A stretch of 64,000 nt of DNA from Geodermatophilaceae bacterium URHA0031 (GTDB lineage Bacteria > Actinomycetota > Actinomycetes > Mycobacteriales > Geodermatophilaceae), in the NCBI GenBank assembly GCA_000620205.1, contig JHVP01000002.1, positions 248,001-312,000 of the forward strand. The letters are read 5' to 3'. The notes under the pieces were generated by a model. It searched no databases. It worked only from the letters and a program-made list of their open reading frames with translations, and was not told where the DNA came from. The first letter of the stretch is position 1. The number at the start of each line of letters is the position of its first letter. A program made the position numbers and the translations under genes. This document shows positions 1-7,212 of this stretch, in pieces.

Positions 1-973
1 CCTGAACCACAGCCTCGCCTCCGCTGTAGGTCTTGCCCTTCCCACTGACGGCGTCAGCGTCCTGAGTCCACACGCCGCTGGTGCCAGCCCACTTGAGGAT
101 CGGCTCGCCAGCCTTGTGAGTGGCCGCAACGTCAGCGGCGTAGGTCTCGGTGCGAATCTCGTCGACCTGGCCGGTGTGAGTCGGCAGCGAGGCCACGAAG
201 ACCTGGTCGCCGGCGTCGCCGTAGTAGAAGTCGCGCAGCGTGGTCGAGCCACCCTTGCCGTCGGCACCGAGGTCGGCGGAGAGGAAGAAGTGGTTGCTGC
301 GCTGGACTGCGAGCTGGTCAGCACCGTTACCGCTGGTGCCGTCGGCCGGGTTGGCCCAGTCGCCGACCAGGATGGCGTCGCCGGCGTCGCCGAAGTAGAA
401 GTCGAAGTCGGCGGTGCCGGTCTTCGTGTCGTTCTTGACGAAGAAGCGGTTCTGGCGCTGCACGGCCAGGGTGTCGGTGCCGTTGCCGTCCCAGTCGCCG
501 GCGAGCACCACGTCGCCCTTGTCGCCGTAGTAGAACTCGCTGTCGGCCGTGCCGCTCTTCTTGTTGTCGTTCTTCACGAGGAAGTGGTTGCCACGCTGGA
601 CGGCGATGGAGTCCTTGCCGTCGCCGTCCCAGTCACCGATGACGACGGTGTCGCCCGGGTTGCCGTAGGCGAACGCGCTCTGCAGCGCGCCGTTGGCGTC
701 AGAAACGAGGAACGTGATGCTGCGACGGACCATCGGCGAGTCGACGCCGTCGCCGTCCCAGTCGCCGTAGAAGACCTCGTCGCCCGGCTCACCGAAGGCG
801 ATGACCTTCTGGGCCTCGCCGCCGACGCTGCCGGCACCGCTGAGGAAGAACAGGTTGCCCGAGCCACCCACCGGGGTGCCCTGCGCGGCGGCCGGGCCAA
901 CCGTGGTGGCCAGGATGCTGGCGGCGATGCCCGCGGTCAGGAAACCGACCGTCGTGGCGCGCTTGTTGCTCAT
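1..973 (-). CDS. Secreted DWDGDG-repeat (VCBS/FG-GAP-like) protein, C-terminus cut by window edge
   Basis: Open from an ATG at 973 to the window edge, so 324 codons are visible and the C-terminus is missing. Residues 1-30 form a signal peptide: basic start (MSNKR), hydrophobic core, and an AAAQ-like cleavage region. It is followed by at least four repeats of about 50 residues, each with a GDWDGDG-type loop, then a D-x-AVQR segment and an aromatic NHFFLVKND-like strand. The fourth unit carries an insert (ANPADGTSGNG). The same repeat type forms the C-terminal halves of the two wall-lytic proteins at 16960-20857. The Asp-rich loops resemble calcium-binding or beta-propeller repeats. No catalytic domain is visible. 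Likely an exported surface protein of unknown function. The last visible 50 codons leave the repeat pattern, so another domain may follow outside the window. A G-rich ribosome site (GGGGGTT) lies about 8 nt before the ATG. Confidence 0.85.
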   Translation of the reverse strand, partial: MSNKRATTVGFLTAGIAASILATTVGPAAAQGTPVGGSGNLFFLSGAGSVGGEAQKVIAFGEPGDEVFYGDWDGDGVDSPMVRRSITFLVSDANGALQSAFAYGNPGDTVVIGDWDGDGKDSIAVQRGNHFLVKNDNKKSGTADSEFYYGDKGDVVLAGDWDGNGTDTLAVQRQNRFFVKNDTKTGTADFDFYFGDAGDAILVGDWANPADGTSGNGADQLAVQRSNHFFLSADLGADGKGGSTTLRDFYYGDAGDQVFVASLPTHTGQVDEIRTETYAADVAATHKAGEPILKWAGTSGVWTQDADAVSGKGKTYSGGEAVVQ

Positions 974-1020
974 GGAATGGAACCCCCATCGATCGCGCCC
1001 CGTGTTGGGCGACTGGGGAA

Positions 1021-1048
1021 AAGTTAACAGCTCTCAGATCGTCGACAA
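1021..1048 (-). promoter_or_regulatory. Candidate promoter for the repeat protein
   Basis: Reading leftward, TTGTCG (1048-1043) is followed after 16 nt by TAACTT (1026-1021), a 4/6 match to a -35 and a TAnnnT -10. It would give a leader of about 40 nt before the ATG at 973. Inferred from sequence only. Confidence 0.35.
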
Positions 1049-1092
1049 GGACATCTCTCGTCGAGTGTCGTGGTGGTTGAGCCACTTTCACT

Positions 1093-1105
1093 GCACAAAT
1101 TGTGC
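1093..1105. promoter_or_regulatory. 13-bp inverted repeat, possible operator
   Basis: GCACAA-A-TTGTGC is a perfect inverted repeat with a single central base, in the AT-rich gap between two divergent genes. It sits about 45 nt upstream of the candidate leftward -35. Its size and symmetry fit a dimeric repressor site, but no regulator is encoded nearby. Confidence 0.3.
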
Positions 1106-1410
1106 CTATGCGGTGCGTCGTCCACTCGGATCCTCGTAAACCTGTCAAAAAGCTCATGATCAACATGTGTGCACCCGCCAGGCCGGTGGACGAATCGGCT
1201 TCACAACGTACGGTGACGACTCGGAAACCCTCCGGCACGCTTTTTTTCGGCCACGACCCCACCAATCACATCCACACCACGGTCCCCGGCCACCGCGCGT
1301 CGCGGCCCCCGCGCATGCCTCCCGCGGCCCTTCCCGACACCCGTCAGGCCTTGGATCGCCGCGCCATAAGCTGCCTGTGAGCGCCGCCGGTGCACGTAGG
1401 GGGAACACGA

Positions 1411-2724
1411 GTGGCGAGGGAACTTCCCGCCGTGGTGCGCCAGCTCGGGCCGGTCGCCACCGGGCTCGGCGTCCTCGGATTGGCGTCCTTCGCCTTCCTC
1501 GCCGTCTGCGGTCGCGCCCTCGGCCCCGCCGAGCTCGCCCCGCTCGGCACCCTGTGGGTGCTCATCAACGCCCTCGGCCCCGCCCTCTTCCAGCCCCTGG
1601 AGCAGGAGGTGGGCCGGTCGGTCGCCCACCGCAGCACCTCCGGGGTCGGTGCGCGCCCAGTCTTCCTCCGCGCCTGCGTGCTCGCCGTCGGCGTCGTCCT
1701 GCTCGCGGCAGTCGTGCTGTTCGTCGTCCGACGCCCGCTCGCCGACGGTGTCTTCCACGGTGATCAGGTCATGGTGCTGGCCCTGGCCATCGGTCTCGCG
1801 GGCCTCTGCGCCGAGCACCTGACCCGCGGCGCCTTCGCCGGCAGCGGCGCCTTCTCCCGCTACGGCAGCCAGCTGGCCGTCGACGGGATCCTGCGCATCG
1901 GCAGCGCCGCCGCACTCGCCGCCGTCGGCGTCGCCACGGCGGGGCCGTACGGCCTCCTCCTCGCGCTGGCTCCCGTGCTCGCCGTCGCGGTCACCGCCGG
2001 TCGCCTCGGTCCGGCGGTGCAGCCCGGCCCCCATGCCGCCTGGTCGGACCTGGGCGGCGCGATCGGCTGGCTCACCCTCGGCGCGCTGGCGAGCCAGTTC
2101 GTCGTCAACGCCGCGCCGGTGGCGGTCAACGTCCTCGCCGGCCCGGACGACCAGGCCCGTGCCGGCGTCTTCGTGAGCGTGCTCGTCCTCGCCCGGGTCC
2201 CGCTGTTCCTCTTCGCCGCCATCCAGGCCTCGTTCCTGCCGGGGATGGCCGCACTGGCGGCCGCCGGCGACGTCGCCGGGTTCCGGCGACGGCTGAACCT
2301 GGTGACCATGGGCGTCGCCGCCCTGGGTGTCGCTGGCCTCCTGGTCATCGTCGCCATCGGCCCCTGGTTGGTCCGCCTGCTCTACGGTCCCGATTTCGTC
2401 ACCACGCGAACCGACCTGTGGCCCCTCGCCGCCGCGAGCGGGTTGTTCATGGTCGGGTCGGCCGTGGGGCAGGCGCTGATCTCCGTGCGGGGCTACCGGG
2501 CATCGGTCGCCGGCTGGCTGGCCGGGGCCGCCACCTTCGTGGTGGTCCTGCTCGTTCCGGTGCGGCTGGAACTGCGGGTCGGCTACGCCTTCCTCGCCGC
2601 CAGCGCCGTGGCCGTCGTCGTCCTGCTGGTCGGCATGCGCCTCCGACTCCGGCACCCCCTCACCGCCGCACCGGGCGACCCGGTGGCGGCCCTCCCGACC
2701 CGAGAGGACCCCTCGTGGACGTGA
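1411..2724 (+). CDS. Polysaccharide flippase-like (MATE/MurJ/Wzx) membrane protein
   Basis: About 437 residues with roughly 12 hydrophobic segments and short loops, typical of the oligosaccharidyl-lipid flippase/MATE fold. I place the start at GTG 1411 because a GGGGGA ribosome site lies 6 nt before it; a GTG at 1390 would add seven residues without such a site. It overlaps the next GT2 gene by 10 nt, so the two are probably co-translated. In M. tuberculosis a flippase-like gene (Rv3630, from memory) sits next to the polyprenol-P-GalNAc synthase Rv3631 and its partner Rv3632; here the equivalent synthase and DUF2304 partner lie just downstream on the other strand. Expected role: movement of a lipid-linked sugar across the membrane. 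The substrate cannot be read from the sequence. Confidence 0.75.
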   Translation: MARELPAVVRQLGPVATGLGVLGLASFAFLAVCGRALGPAELAPLGTLWVLINALGPALFQPLEQEVGRSVAHRSTSGVGARPVFLRACVLAVGVVLLAAVVLFVVRRPLADGVFHGDQVMVLALAIGLAGLCAEHLTRGAFAGSGAFSRYGSQLAVDGILRIGSAAALAAVGVATAGPYGLLLALAPVLAVAVTAGRLGPAVQPGPHAAWSDLGGAIGWLTLGALASQFVVNAAPVAVNVLAGPDDQARAGVFVSVLVLARVPLFLFAAIQASFLPGMAALAAAGDVAGFRRRLNLVTMGVAALGVAGLLVIVAIGPWLVRLLYGPDFVTTRTDLWPLAAASGLFMVGSAVGQALISVRGYRASVAGWLAGAATFVVVLLVPVRLELRVGYAFLAASAVAVVVLLVGMRLRLRHPLTAAPGDPVAALPTREDPSWT

Positions 2725-3725
2725 CCGCGGTCGTGCTCGCCTACGGCGACCAGCCCTACCTCTACGACGTCGTCGACCGGGCGCTGGAGTCCACCGGGGT
2801 CGACGTGCAGGTCGTCGTGGTCGACAACGGCTGCACCAGCCCCTCGTTGGACGGGCTGCGCGGGCGGGCGGGGGTGACGTTGCTCGAGCCGGGGACCAAC
2901 ACCGGGTTCACCGGCGGGTGCAACCTGGGCGCCGCCGCCACGGACACCGAGTACCTGGCCTTCATCAACTCGGACGCCGTCGTCGAGCCCGAGGCACTGG
3001 CCGCGCTGGTCGGGGTCGCCGCCCGGCCCGAGGTCGGGCTGGCGTCGGCGAGCCTCCGGCTGGCCGCCACTCCGGACCTGCTGAACACCGACGGCAACCC
3101 GGTCCACGTGCTCGGCCTGTCCTGGGCGGGGCACCTCGGCGAGCCCGCCGCCTCTCACGCCGTCGAGAAGCGCATCCCCAGCGCCACGGGCGCGGCCGTC
3201 GCCGTCCGGCGCGACGTCTGGGCGAGCCTCGGCGGCTTCACCACGGAGTTCTTCGCCTACCTGGAGGACGCCGACCTCTCGCTCCGCTGCTGGCAGCAGG
3301 GCTGGGACGTGGTGTACGTGCCGTCAGCGGTGGTGCTGCACCACTACGAGTTCGGCCGGAACCCGGCCAAGTTCTACCTGCTGGAGCGCAACCGGCTCGC
3401 GCTCGTGCTGAGCCTCTACCAGGCCCGCACGCTGCTGCTGCTCGCCCCGGCGCTGCTCGTCTTCGAGGTGGCCATGTGCGCCGTCGCGGCGGCCGGCGGG
3501 TGGCTGCCCGCCAAGCTCCGCGGCTACCGCTGGCTGCTCACCGAGCGCCGCTGGCTGCTCGGCCACCGGCGTGCCGTGCAGGACGCCCGGCGACGCAGCG
3601 ACCGCGAGCTCGCGCCCCTGCTCACCGCGCACTTCGACCAGAGCGTGCTGCCGCTACCCGTGGGCGGCGCGCTGATGAACGGGGTGATGGCTGCGTACTG
3701 GCAGCTCGTCCGCCGGCTCCTCTGA
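2715..3725 (+). CDS. GT2 glycosyltransferase with C-terminal membrane region
   Basis: 336 residues. Start GTG 2715 overlaps the flippase stop by 10 nt and has GAGAGGA about 6 nt upstream. The N-terminal GT-A fold shows VVVVDNG (nucleotide-sugar site), a NTGFTGGCN motif, and FINSDAV for the metal-binding acidic site; EDADLSLR is the catalytic ED pair typical of rhamnosyl/galactosyl GT2 enzymes. A hydrophobic stretch around residues 230-260 and basic C-terminal residues suggest membrane association. Likely adds a sugar to a lipid-linked glycan on the cytoplasmic face, together with the flippase. Donor and acceptor are unknown. Its last 72 nt overlap the convergent DUF2304 gene. Confidence 0.8.
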   Translation: MDVTAVVLAYGDQPYLYDVVDRALESTGVDVQVVVVDNGCTSPSLDGLRGRAGVTLLEPGTNTGFTGGCNLGAAATDTEYLAFINSDAVVEPEALAALVGVAARPEVGLASASLRLAATPDLLNTDGNPVHVLGLSWAGHLGEPAASHAVEKRIPSATGAAVAVRRDVWASLGGFTTEFFAYLEDADLSLRCWQQGWDVVYVPSAVVLHHYEFGRNPAKFYLLERNRLALVLSLYQARTLLLLAPALLVFEVAMCAVAAAGGWLPAKLRGYRWLLTERRWLLGHRRAVQDARRRSDRELAPLLTAHFDQSVLPLPVGGALMNGVMAAYWQLVRRLL

Positions 3726-4076
3726 CGCGGCGGCCATCGCCTCGACGTGCCGCAGCGCCGCCTCGGACAGCGCGACCTGGCGGGCCAGCAGCACCAGCCG
3801 TGCTTCCTGCTCGCGGAACCGCGCACTCGTGCTGCCGACCAGGTAGACGACCACGAGCGCCAGCGCGTACAGCAGCAGGTCGGTACCGCGGGTGACGCCG
3901 GTCACGTCGGCGAGCGCTTGGAGGAGGTCGGGGAAGAGCACCGCCAGCGCACCCGCCAGCACGGTGACGGCAGCGAAGATCTTGCGCCGCGCCTGGCCGC
4001 GCAGGGACGCGCGCGACCGCAGCGACAGCACGACGGCCAGCACGAGTGCCGGCACGAGGACGATCTGGATGATCAC
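3654..4076 (-). CDS. DUF2304 small membrane protein, partner of the adjacent polyprenol-P sugar synthase
   Basis: 140 residues. GTG 4076 overlaps the stop of the upstream GT2 gene in a GTGA arrangement, so translation is probably coupled. There are three hydrophobic segments: an N-terminal helix (IIQIVLVPALVLAVVLSL), a second around residues 40-55, and a third (LLLYALALVVVYLV). A charged, probably coiled-coil tail follows (EQEARLVLLARQVALSEAAL). This layout is that of DUF2304, which is commonly paired with DPM1-like GT2 genes. In M. tuberculosis the small membrane protein Rv3632 is reported to support the polyprenol-P-GalNAc synthase Rv3631; I infer the same role here. The reading frame runs 72 nt into the 3' end of the convergent GT2 gene before its TAG stop. 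Confidence 0.75.
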   Translation of the reverse strand: MIIQIVLVPALVLAVVLSLRSRASLRGQARRKIFAAVTVLAGALAVLFPDLLQALADVTGVTRGTDLLLYALALVVVYLVGSTSARFREQEARLVLLARQVALSEAALRHVEAMAAASEEPADELPVRSHHPVHQRAAHG

Positions 4077-4822
4077 TTGCGGCTCCAGTGGGTGACCCGG
4101 TGCGCGGCCACCTCGGCGAGGATGTTGACGCTGTTGAGCAACGGCTGACCCTTGGACCTCGAGTAGTCCGTGTACAGGATGTGCACCGGGAACTCGACGA
4201 TCCGGTAGTCGGGCCGGGTCAGGTGGCGCTCGAGCTGCGAGGCGTAGGCCATGCCGGCGTAGGACAGCCGGACGTCGGCGGCCACGTGCCGGGCGACGAT
4301 GCGCAGACCGTTGTGCGCGTCGGTCAGCGTCGTGCCGCCGCGGCGGTTGAGCAGCTTGGCGGCGGTGCGGAGGATGACGCGGCGCAGCGGGCTCATCTGG
4401 GTGGGACCCTCGTCCTCCAGGAACCGGGAGCCCATGACGACGTCGTAGCCCTCGCGGATCTTGGCGATCATGCCGAGCAGGTCGTGCACCTGGTGCTGGC
4501 CGTCGGCGTCGAAGCAGGCGATGTACTGGGCGTCGGTGAGCATGAGCGCCGCCTCGAACCCGGTCTGCAGCGCACCGCCGGCCCCGAGGTTGATCGGGTG
4601 GCTGACCCGGAACGCGCCGGCCTTGTCGATCTCGTCGGCGGAGTTGTCGGTGCTGGCGTCGTCGACCGCGATGACCGAGAGCCCGGCGCCCACCAGTTCG
4701 GCGATCACCCCACCAACGACCGGGGCCTCGTTGAACACCCGGACGACCACGACGGTGTCGCCCCACTCACCGGCGGGCTGGTTGGGCTCGGGGACACGGG
4801 GGGTGCCGTGCTCGCCGTCCAT
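4073..4822 (-). CDS. Polyprenol-phosphate sugar synthase (DPM1/PpgS-like GT2)
   Basis: 249 residues. It has the GT2 signatures VRVFNEAPVVGGV, IAVDDASTDNS and CFDADGQHQ (the DxD metal site), and MGSRF, as in dolichol/polyprenol-phosphate mannose synthases. There is no membrane segment of its own; the membrane anchor is probably the DUF2304 protein encoded next, which overlaps by 4 nt. The likely reaction is transfer of a sugar from a nucleotide donor to a polyprenyl phosphate. The pairing with DUF2304 and a flippase resembles M. tuberculosis PpgS (Rv3631), which makes polyprenol-P-GalNAc for the galactosamine substituent of arabinogalactan; mannose or glucose remain possible donors. A TAGCAT hexamer ends 8 nt before the ATG, so the transcript may be leaderless. 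Confidence 0.8.
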   Translation of the reverse strand: MDGEHGTPRVPEPNQPAGEWGDTVVVVRVFNEAPVVGGVIAELVGAGLSVIAVDDASTDNSADEIDKAGAFRVSHPINLGAGGALQTGFEAALMLTDAQYIACFDADGQHQVHDLLGMIAKIREGYDVVMGSRFLEDEGPTQMSPLRRVILRTAAKLLNRRGGTTLTDAHNGLRIVARHVAADVRLSYAGMAYASQLERHLTRPDYRIVEFPVHILYTDYSRSKGQPLLNSVNILAEVAAHRVTHWSRK

Positions 4823-4830
4823 CGGTCCCG

Positions 4831-4836
4831 ATGCTA
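4831..4836 (-). promoter_or_regulatory. -10 element (TAGCAT), leaderless start
   Basis: TAGCAT read leftward, 8 nt before the ATG at 4822. There is no Shine-Dalgarno sequence at this start. One of twelve such cases in the window. Confidence 0.5.
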
Positions 4837-4891
4837 GCTCCGCCGCGTCCCCGAACTGGCGCCGCGCCACGGTTCCCTGCATCGAGCACCT

Positions 4892-4940
4892 CCGGTCCAG
4901 GCGTCGGGGCCGGCGCCCGTCGGCGCCGGCGCCGGACCGG
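4892..4940 (-). terminator. GC-rich nested hairpin downstream of manC
   Basis: CCGGTCC (about 4892) pairs with GGACCGG (to 4940), and inside it CCGGCGCC (4910-4917) pairs with GGCGCCGG (4922-4929) around a CGTC loop. It lies after the manC stop and upstream of the separate -10 of the next gene, so it may end the wbbL-manC transcript. There is no T tract. The rest of the 230-nt gap holds nothing I recognise. Confidence 0.4.
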
Positions 4941-5052
4941 TCCGTACCGGCGACGCCACGGCCAGGATGCGCGCTCGTCGCCCTCCGCGGTCGGGACACT
5001 CCGGAGCGGCTGCCCCACCTCGTCCCACCCGTCACACGCGCACCCGGCGTGC

Positions 5053-6153
5053 TCAGCCGTACGCCGCGCCGAGCCGCCCGGTGACCTCGCCCAGCAACCG
5101 CTTGACCTGCTCGGCGTCTGCGATCGGGCACACCATCGTCACGTCTGCCGTGTGCACCACCACGCTGTCCCGGACGCCGACCAGCGCGACCAGGTGCGCC
5201 GGGTCGTCGCTGAGGACGACGTTGCCGGTGCTGTCCAGCGCGACCACCAGCCCGCGGACGGCGTTGCCCGCCCCGTCGGCGTCCAGCGTGTGCGCCAGCG
5301 CCGGCCAGGACCCCACGTCCAGCCAGGACACGTCGAGGTCGACCACGACGACACGGCCCGGTTCGGCCGCGGCCGGCTCGAGGACGGCGTAGTCGACGCT
5401 GATCTTCGGCAGCGTGGGGAACACCTCGGCCAGCACCTCGTCGCGCGCCGGTCCGGCCGGGGCCGCGACGACCCGGGTGAGCCCGGCGGCGGACTCCGGG
5501 AGGTGCTCGGCGAGCGCGTCGAGCACCGTCCGGGCCCGCCACACGAACATGCCCGAGTTCCACAGGTACTCACCGGAGGCCAGGTACGCCTCGGCGGTGG
5601 CCCGGTCGGGCTTCTCCCGGAACGCCACCACCTCGGCGGCGCCGGGCACCTCGGTCGGCGCTCCCCGGTGGACGTAGCCGAAGCCGGTGGCCGGCGCCGT
5701 CGGGGAGATGCCCAGGGTGACCAGCGCGTCCGGCCGGTCGGCGAGGACGTCGTAGGCGGTCCTCAGAGCGGCGGCGAACCGGTCGACCGGCCGGATAACG
5801 TGGTCGGCGCTGACCACGGCCAGCTCGGCGTCCGGGTCGACGTCGGCCACGAGGGCTGCGGCCAGGCCGACGGCGTTCGCCGTGTCCCGCGCGGTCGGCT
5901 CCAGGACCAGTCGGTCCGCGCCGAGCTCGGGGAGCGCCGCCCGCACCTGGTCGGCGTAACGGGCGGCCGTGCACACCCAGATCTGCGCGGTCGGGAGCAC
6001 CGCCTGGAGCCGGGCGAACGCCTCGGCGAGCAGGCTGTGCGCGCCGCCACCCTCCTCGGCGACGACGTCGAGGAGCTGCTTGGGCCGCTCGGCCCGGGAC
6101 AGCGGCCACAGCCGCGTCCCCGACCCGCCGGCCATGATCACCGCATGCCGCAC
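5053..6153 (-). CDS. manC: Mannose-1-phosphate guanylyltransferase
   Basis: 366 residues from GTG 6153, chosen because AGGAG lies 7 nt upstream; earlier in-frame starts lack such a site and would overlap wbbL more. The N-terminus carries the nucleotidyltransferase signature GGSGTRLWPLSR followed by PKQLL, and FREKP is present near residue 180, both diagnostic for GDP-mannose pyrophosphorylases. There is no C-terminal phosphomannose isomerase domain, so this is the short single-function type. It makes GDP-mannose from GTP and mannose-1-phosphate for polyprenol-P-mannose, mannosides or fucose derivatives. It follows wbbL with a 22-nt overlap, the same order as Rv3265c-Rv3264c in M. tuberculosis. 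Confidence 0.9.
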   Translation of the reverse strand: MRHAVIMAGGSGTRLWPLSRAERPKQLLDVVAEEGGGAHSLLAEAFARLQAVLPTAQIWVCTAARYADQVRAALPELGADRLVLEPTARDTANAVGLAAALVADVDPDAELAVVSADHVIRPVDRFAAALRTAYDVLADRPDALVTLGISPTAPATGFGYVHRGAPTEVPGAAEVVAFREKPDRATAEAYLASGEYLWNSGMFVWRARTVLDALAEHLPESAAGLTRVVAAPAGPARDEVLAEVFPTLPKISVDYAVLEPAAAEPGRVVVVDLDVSWLDVGSWPALAHTLDADGAGNAVRGLVVALDSTGNVVLSDDPAHLVALVGVRDSVVVHTADVTMVCPIADAEQVKRLLGEVTGRLGAAYG

Positions 6154-6175
6154 TGCCCAGCTCCTGCCCCTGCGT

Positions 6176-7081
6176 TCAGTGGAGGTCCTCGGCGCCACGC
6201 TGGAAGCGCGCGCCGGCGGCCACCCGGCCGCTCACGTAGGAGACCAGCATCCGGGCCCCCAGACCGGCCCGGAGCGCAGTCCTGAGCGGCGCGTTCACCC
6301 GTCCGGGGTGCTGGCCGGAGAGGTAGCGCAGCGCACTGGTGTGGTGGACCCGCTGCATGCGGTGCGGCTCCCGGCGGGTGGCGTGCCCGCCCTCGTGCAC
6401 CACCACGGCGCTCGGGGCGTACACGTGCAGCCACCCCCGCCGGCCCAGGCGCTCGGCGAGGTCGACGTCCTCGAAGTACATGAAGTACCCCGGGTCGAAG
6501 CCACCGACCGACCAGAACGCGGCCACGTCGACGAGGAAGCAGGAGCCCGACAGCCAGCCCGCGGTGCGTTCACGCGGCGCCTCGCGCTCCCGCCGGTACC
6601 TGGCCGTCCACGGGTTGGCGGGCCACACCCAGCCGAGCGCGGCGTGCCCGATGCCGGTGGAGAGCTCGGGGAGGTCCCGGGCCGACGGGTACAGCTCGCC
6701 GTCGGGCGTGCGGATGGCCGGACCGACGGTGGCGGCGCGCGGCCAGCGCCGGGCGGCGGCCAGCAGCTCGTCGACCGAGCCGGGTTCGAACCGGACGTCG
6801 GGGTTGGCCACCAGCGCGTACCCGGACTCGAGGCCGGCGAGGCCGGCGTTCGCCGCGGCGCCGTAGCCGACGTTGCCGCCCGTCGGGAGGAAGCGGACGT
6901 CGGCGCGCTGACGGGCGGCCTGCTGCGGGATCCCGTCCGTGGAACCGTTGTCTGCCAGGACGACCTCGACCGGTCGGGTCGTGGCCTCGGCCAGCGAGTC
7001 GAGGAAGCCCTGCAGAGCGTCGCCGGGTGAGTACGTGACGGCGACGACGCGCAGCGGCTCCTCGATGGGGGCGGGGGGCAC
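6176..7081 (-). CDS. wbbL: Rhamnosyltransferase WbbL (galactan linker unit)
   Basis: 301 residues. GT2 motifs: VTYSPGD at the N-terminus, LADNGSTDG, GGNVGYGAAANAG, VANPDVRF for the acidic metal site, and FMYFEDVDLAERL for the catalytic ED pair. This matches the dTDP-Rha:decaprenyl-PP-GlcNAc rhamnosyltransferase family, whose product (lipid-PP-GlcNAc-Rha) is the primer on which galactan is built. The location next to manC and in the same 10-kb stretch as glf, glfT1 and glfT2 supports this. The start GTG has no good ribosome site but is preceded by TAGGCT at 6 nt, so the mRNA may be leaderless. Confidence 0.85.
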   Translation of the reverse strand: MPPAPIEEPLRVVAVTYSPGDALQGFLDSLAEATTRPVEVVLADNGSTDGIPQQAARQRADVRFLPTGGNVGYGAAANAGLAGLESGYALVANPDVRFEPGSVDELLAAARRWPRAATVGPAIRTPDGELYPSARDLPELSTGIGHAALGWVWPANPWTARYRREREAPRERTAGWLSGSCFLVDVAAFWSVGGFDPGYFMYFEDVDLAERLGRRGWLHVYAPSAVVVHEGGHATRREPHRMQRVHHTSALRYLSGQHPGRVNAPLRTALRAGLGARMLVSYVSGRVAAGARFQRGAEDLH

Positions 7082-7087
7082 CCGGTG

Positions 7088-7093
7088 AGCCTA
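7088..7093 (-). promoter_or_regulatory. -10 element (TAGGCT), leaderless start of wbbL
   Basis: TAGGCT read leftward, 6 nt before the GTG at 7081, in the 131-nt divergent gap with the GT-C gene. Confidence 0.45.
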
Positions 7094-7212
7094 GTGCTGC
7101 GGTAGGGACCGCCCCTGCAGGCTCCTGGCAGGTCCGGGGCGTCGTGTGCGGCACAATTCTCCTTCGCCCCGCGCACACGCGCGCAGCGACGCCTGTACCG
7201 AGGAGCTCTCCC

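Larger units (their letters stand above)
974..1410. other. 437-nt divergent intergenic region, relatively AT-rich
   Basis: Lies between the divergent starts at 973 and 1411 and is clearly more AT-rich than the rest of the window. It holds a candidate promoter for the leftward gene (1021-1048), a 13-bp inverted repeat (1093-1105), a run of seven T (1240-1246) without a stem in front of it, and a TAAGCT hexamer (1367-1372) that could be the -10 of the rightward flippase gene, giving a leader of about 30 nt. I see no convincing gene in it. Confidence 0.6.

Noticed and set aside
1240..1246. Run of seven T as part of a terminator
   Set aside because: No stem lies in front of it and no gene ends nearby.
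1201..2655. Open frame of 484 codons opposite the flippase
   Set aside because: Antisense of a membrane protein gives a hydrophilic E/G/D/Q-rich shadow; no ribosome site.
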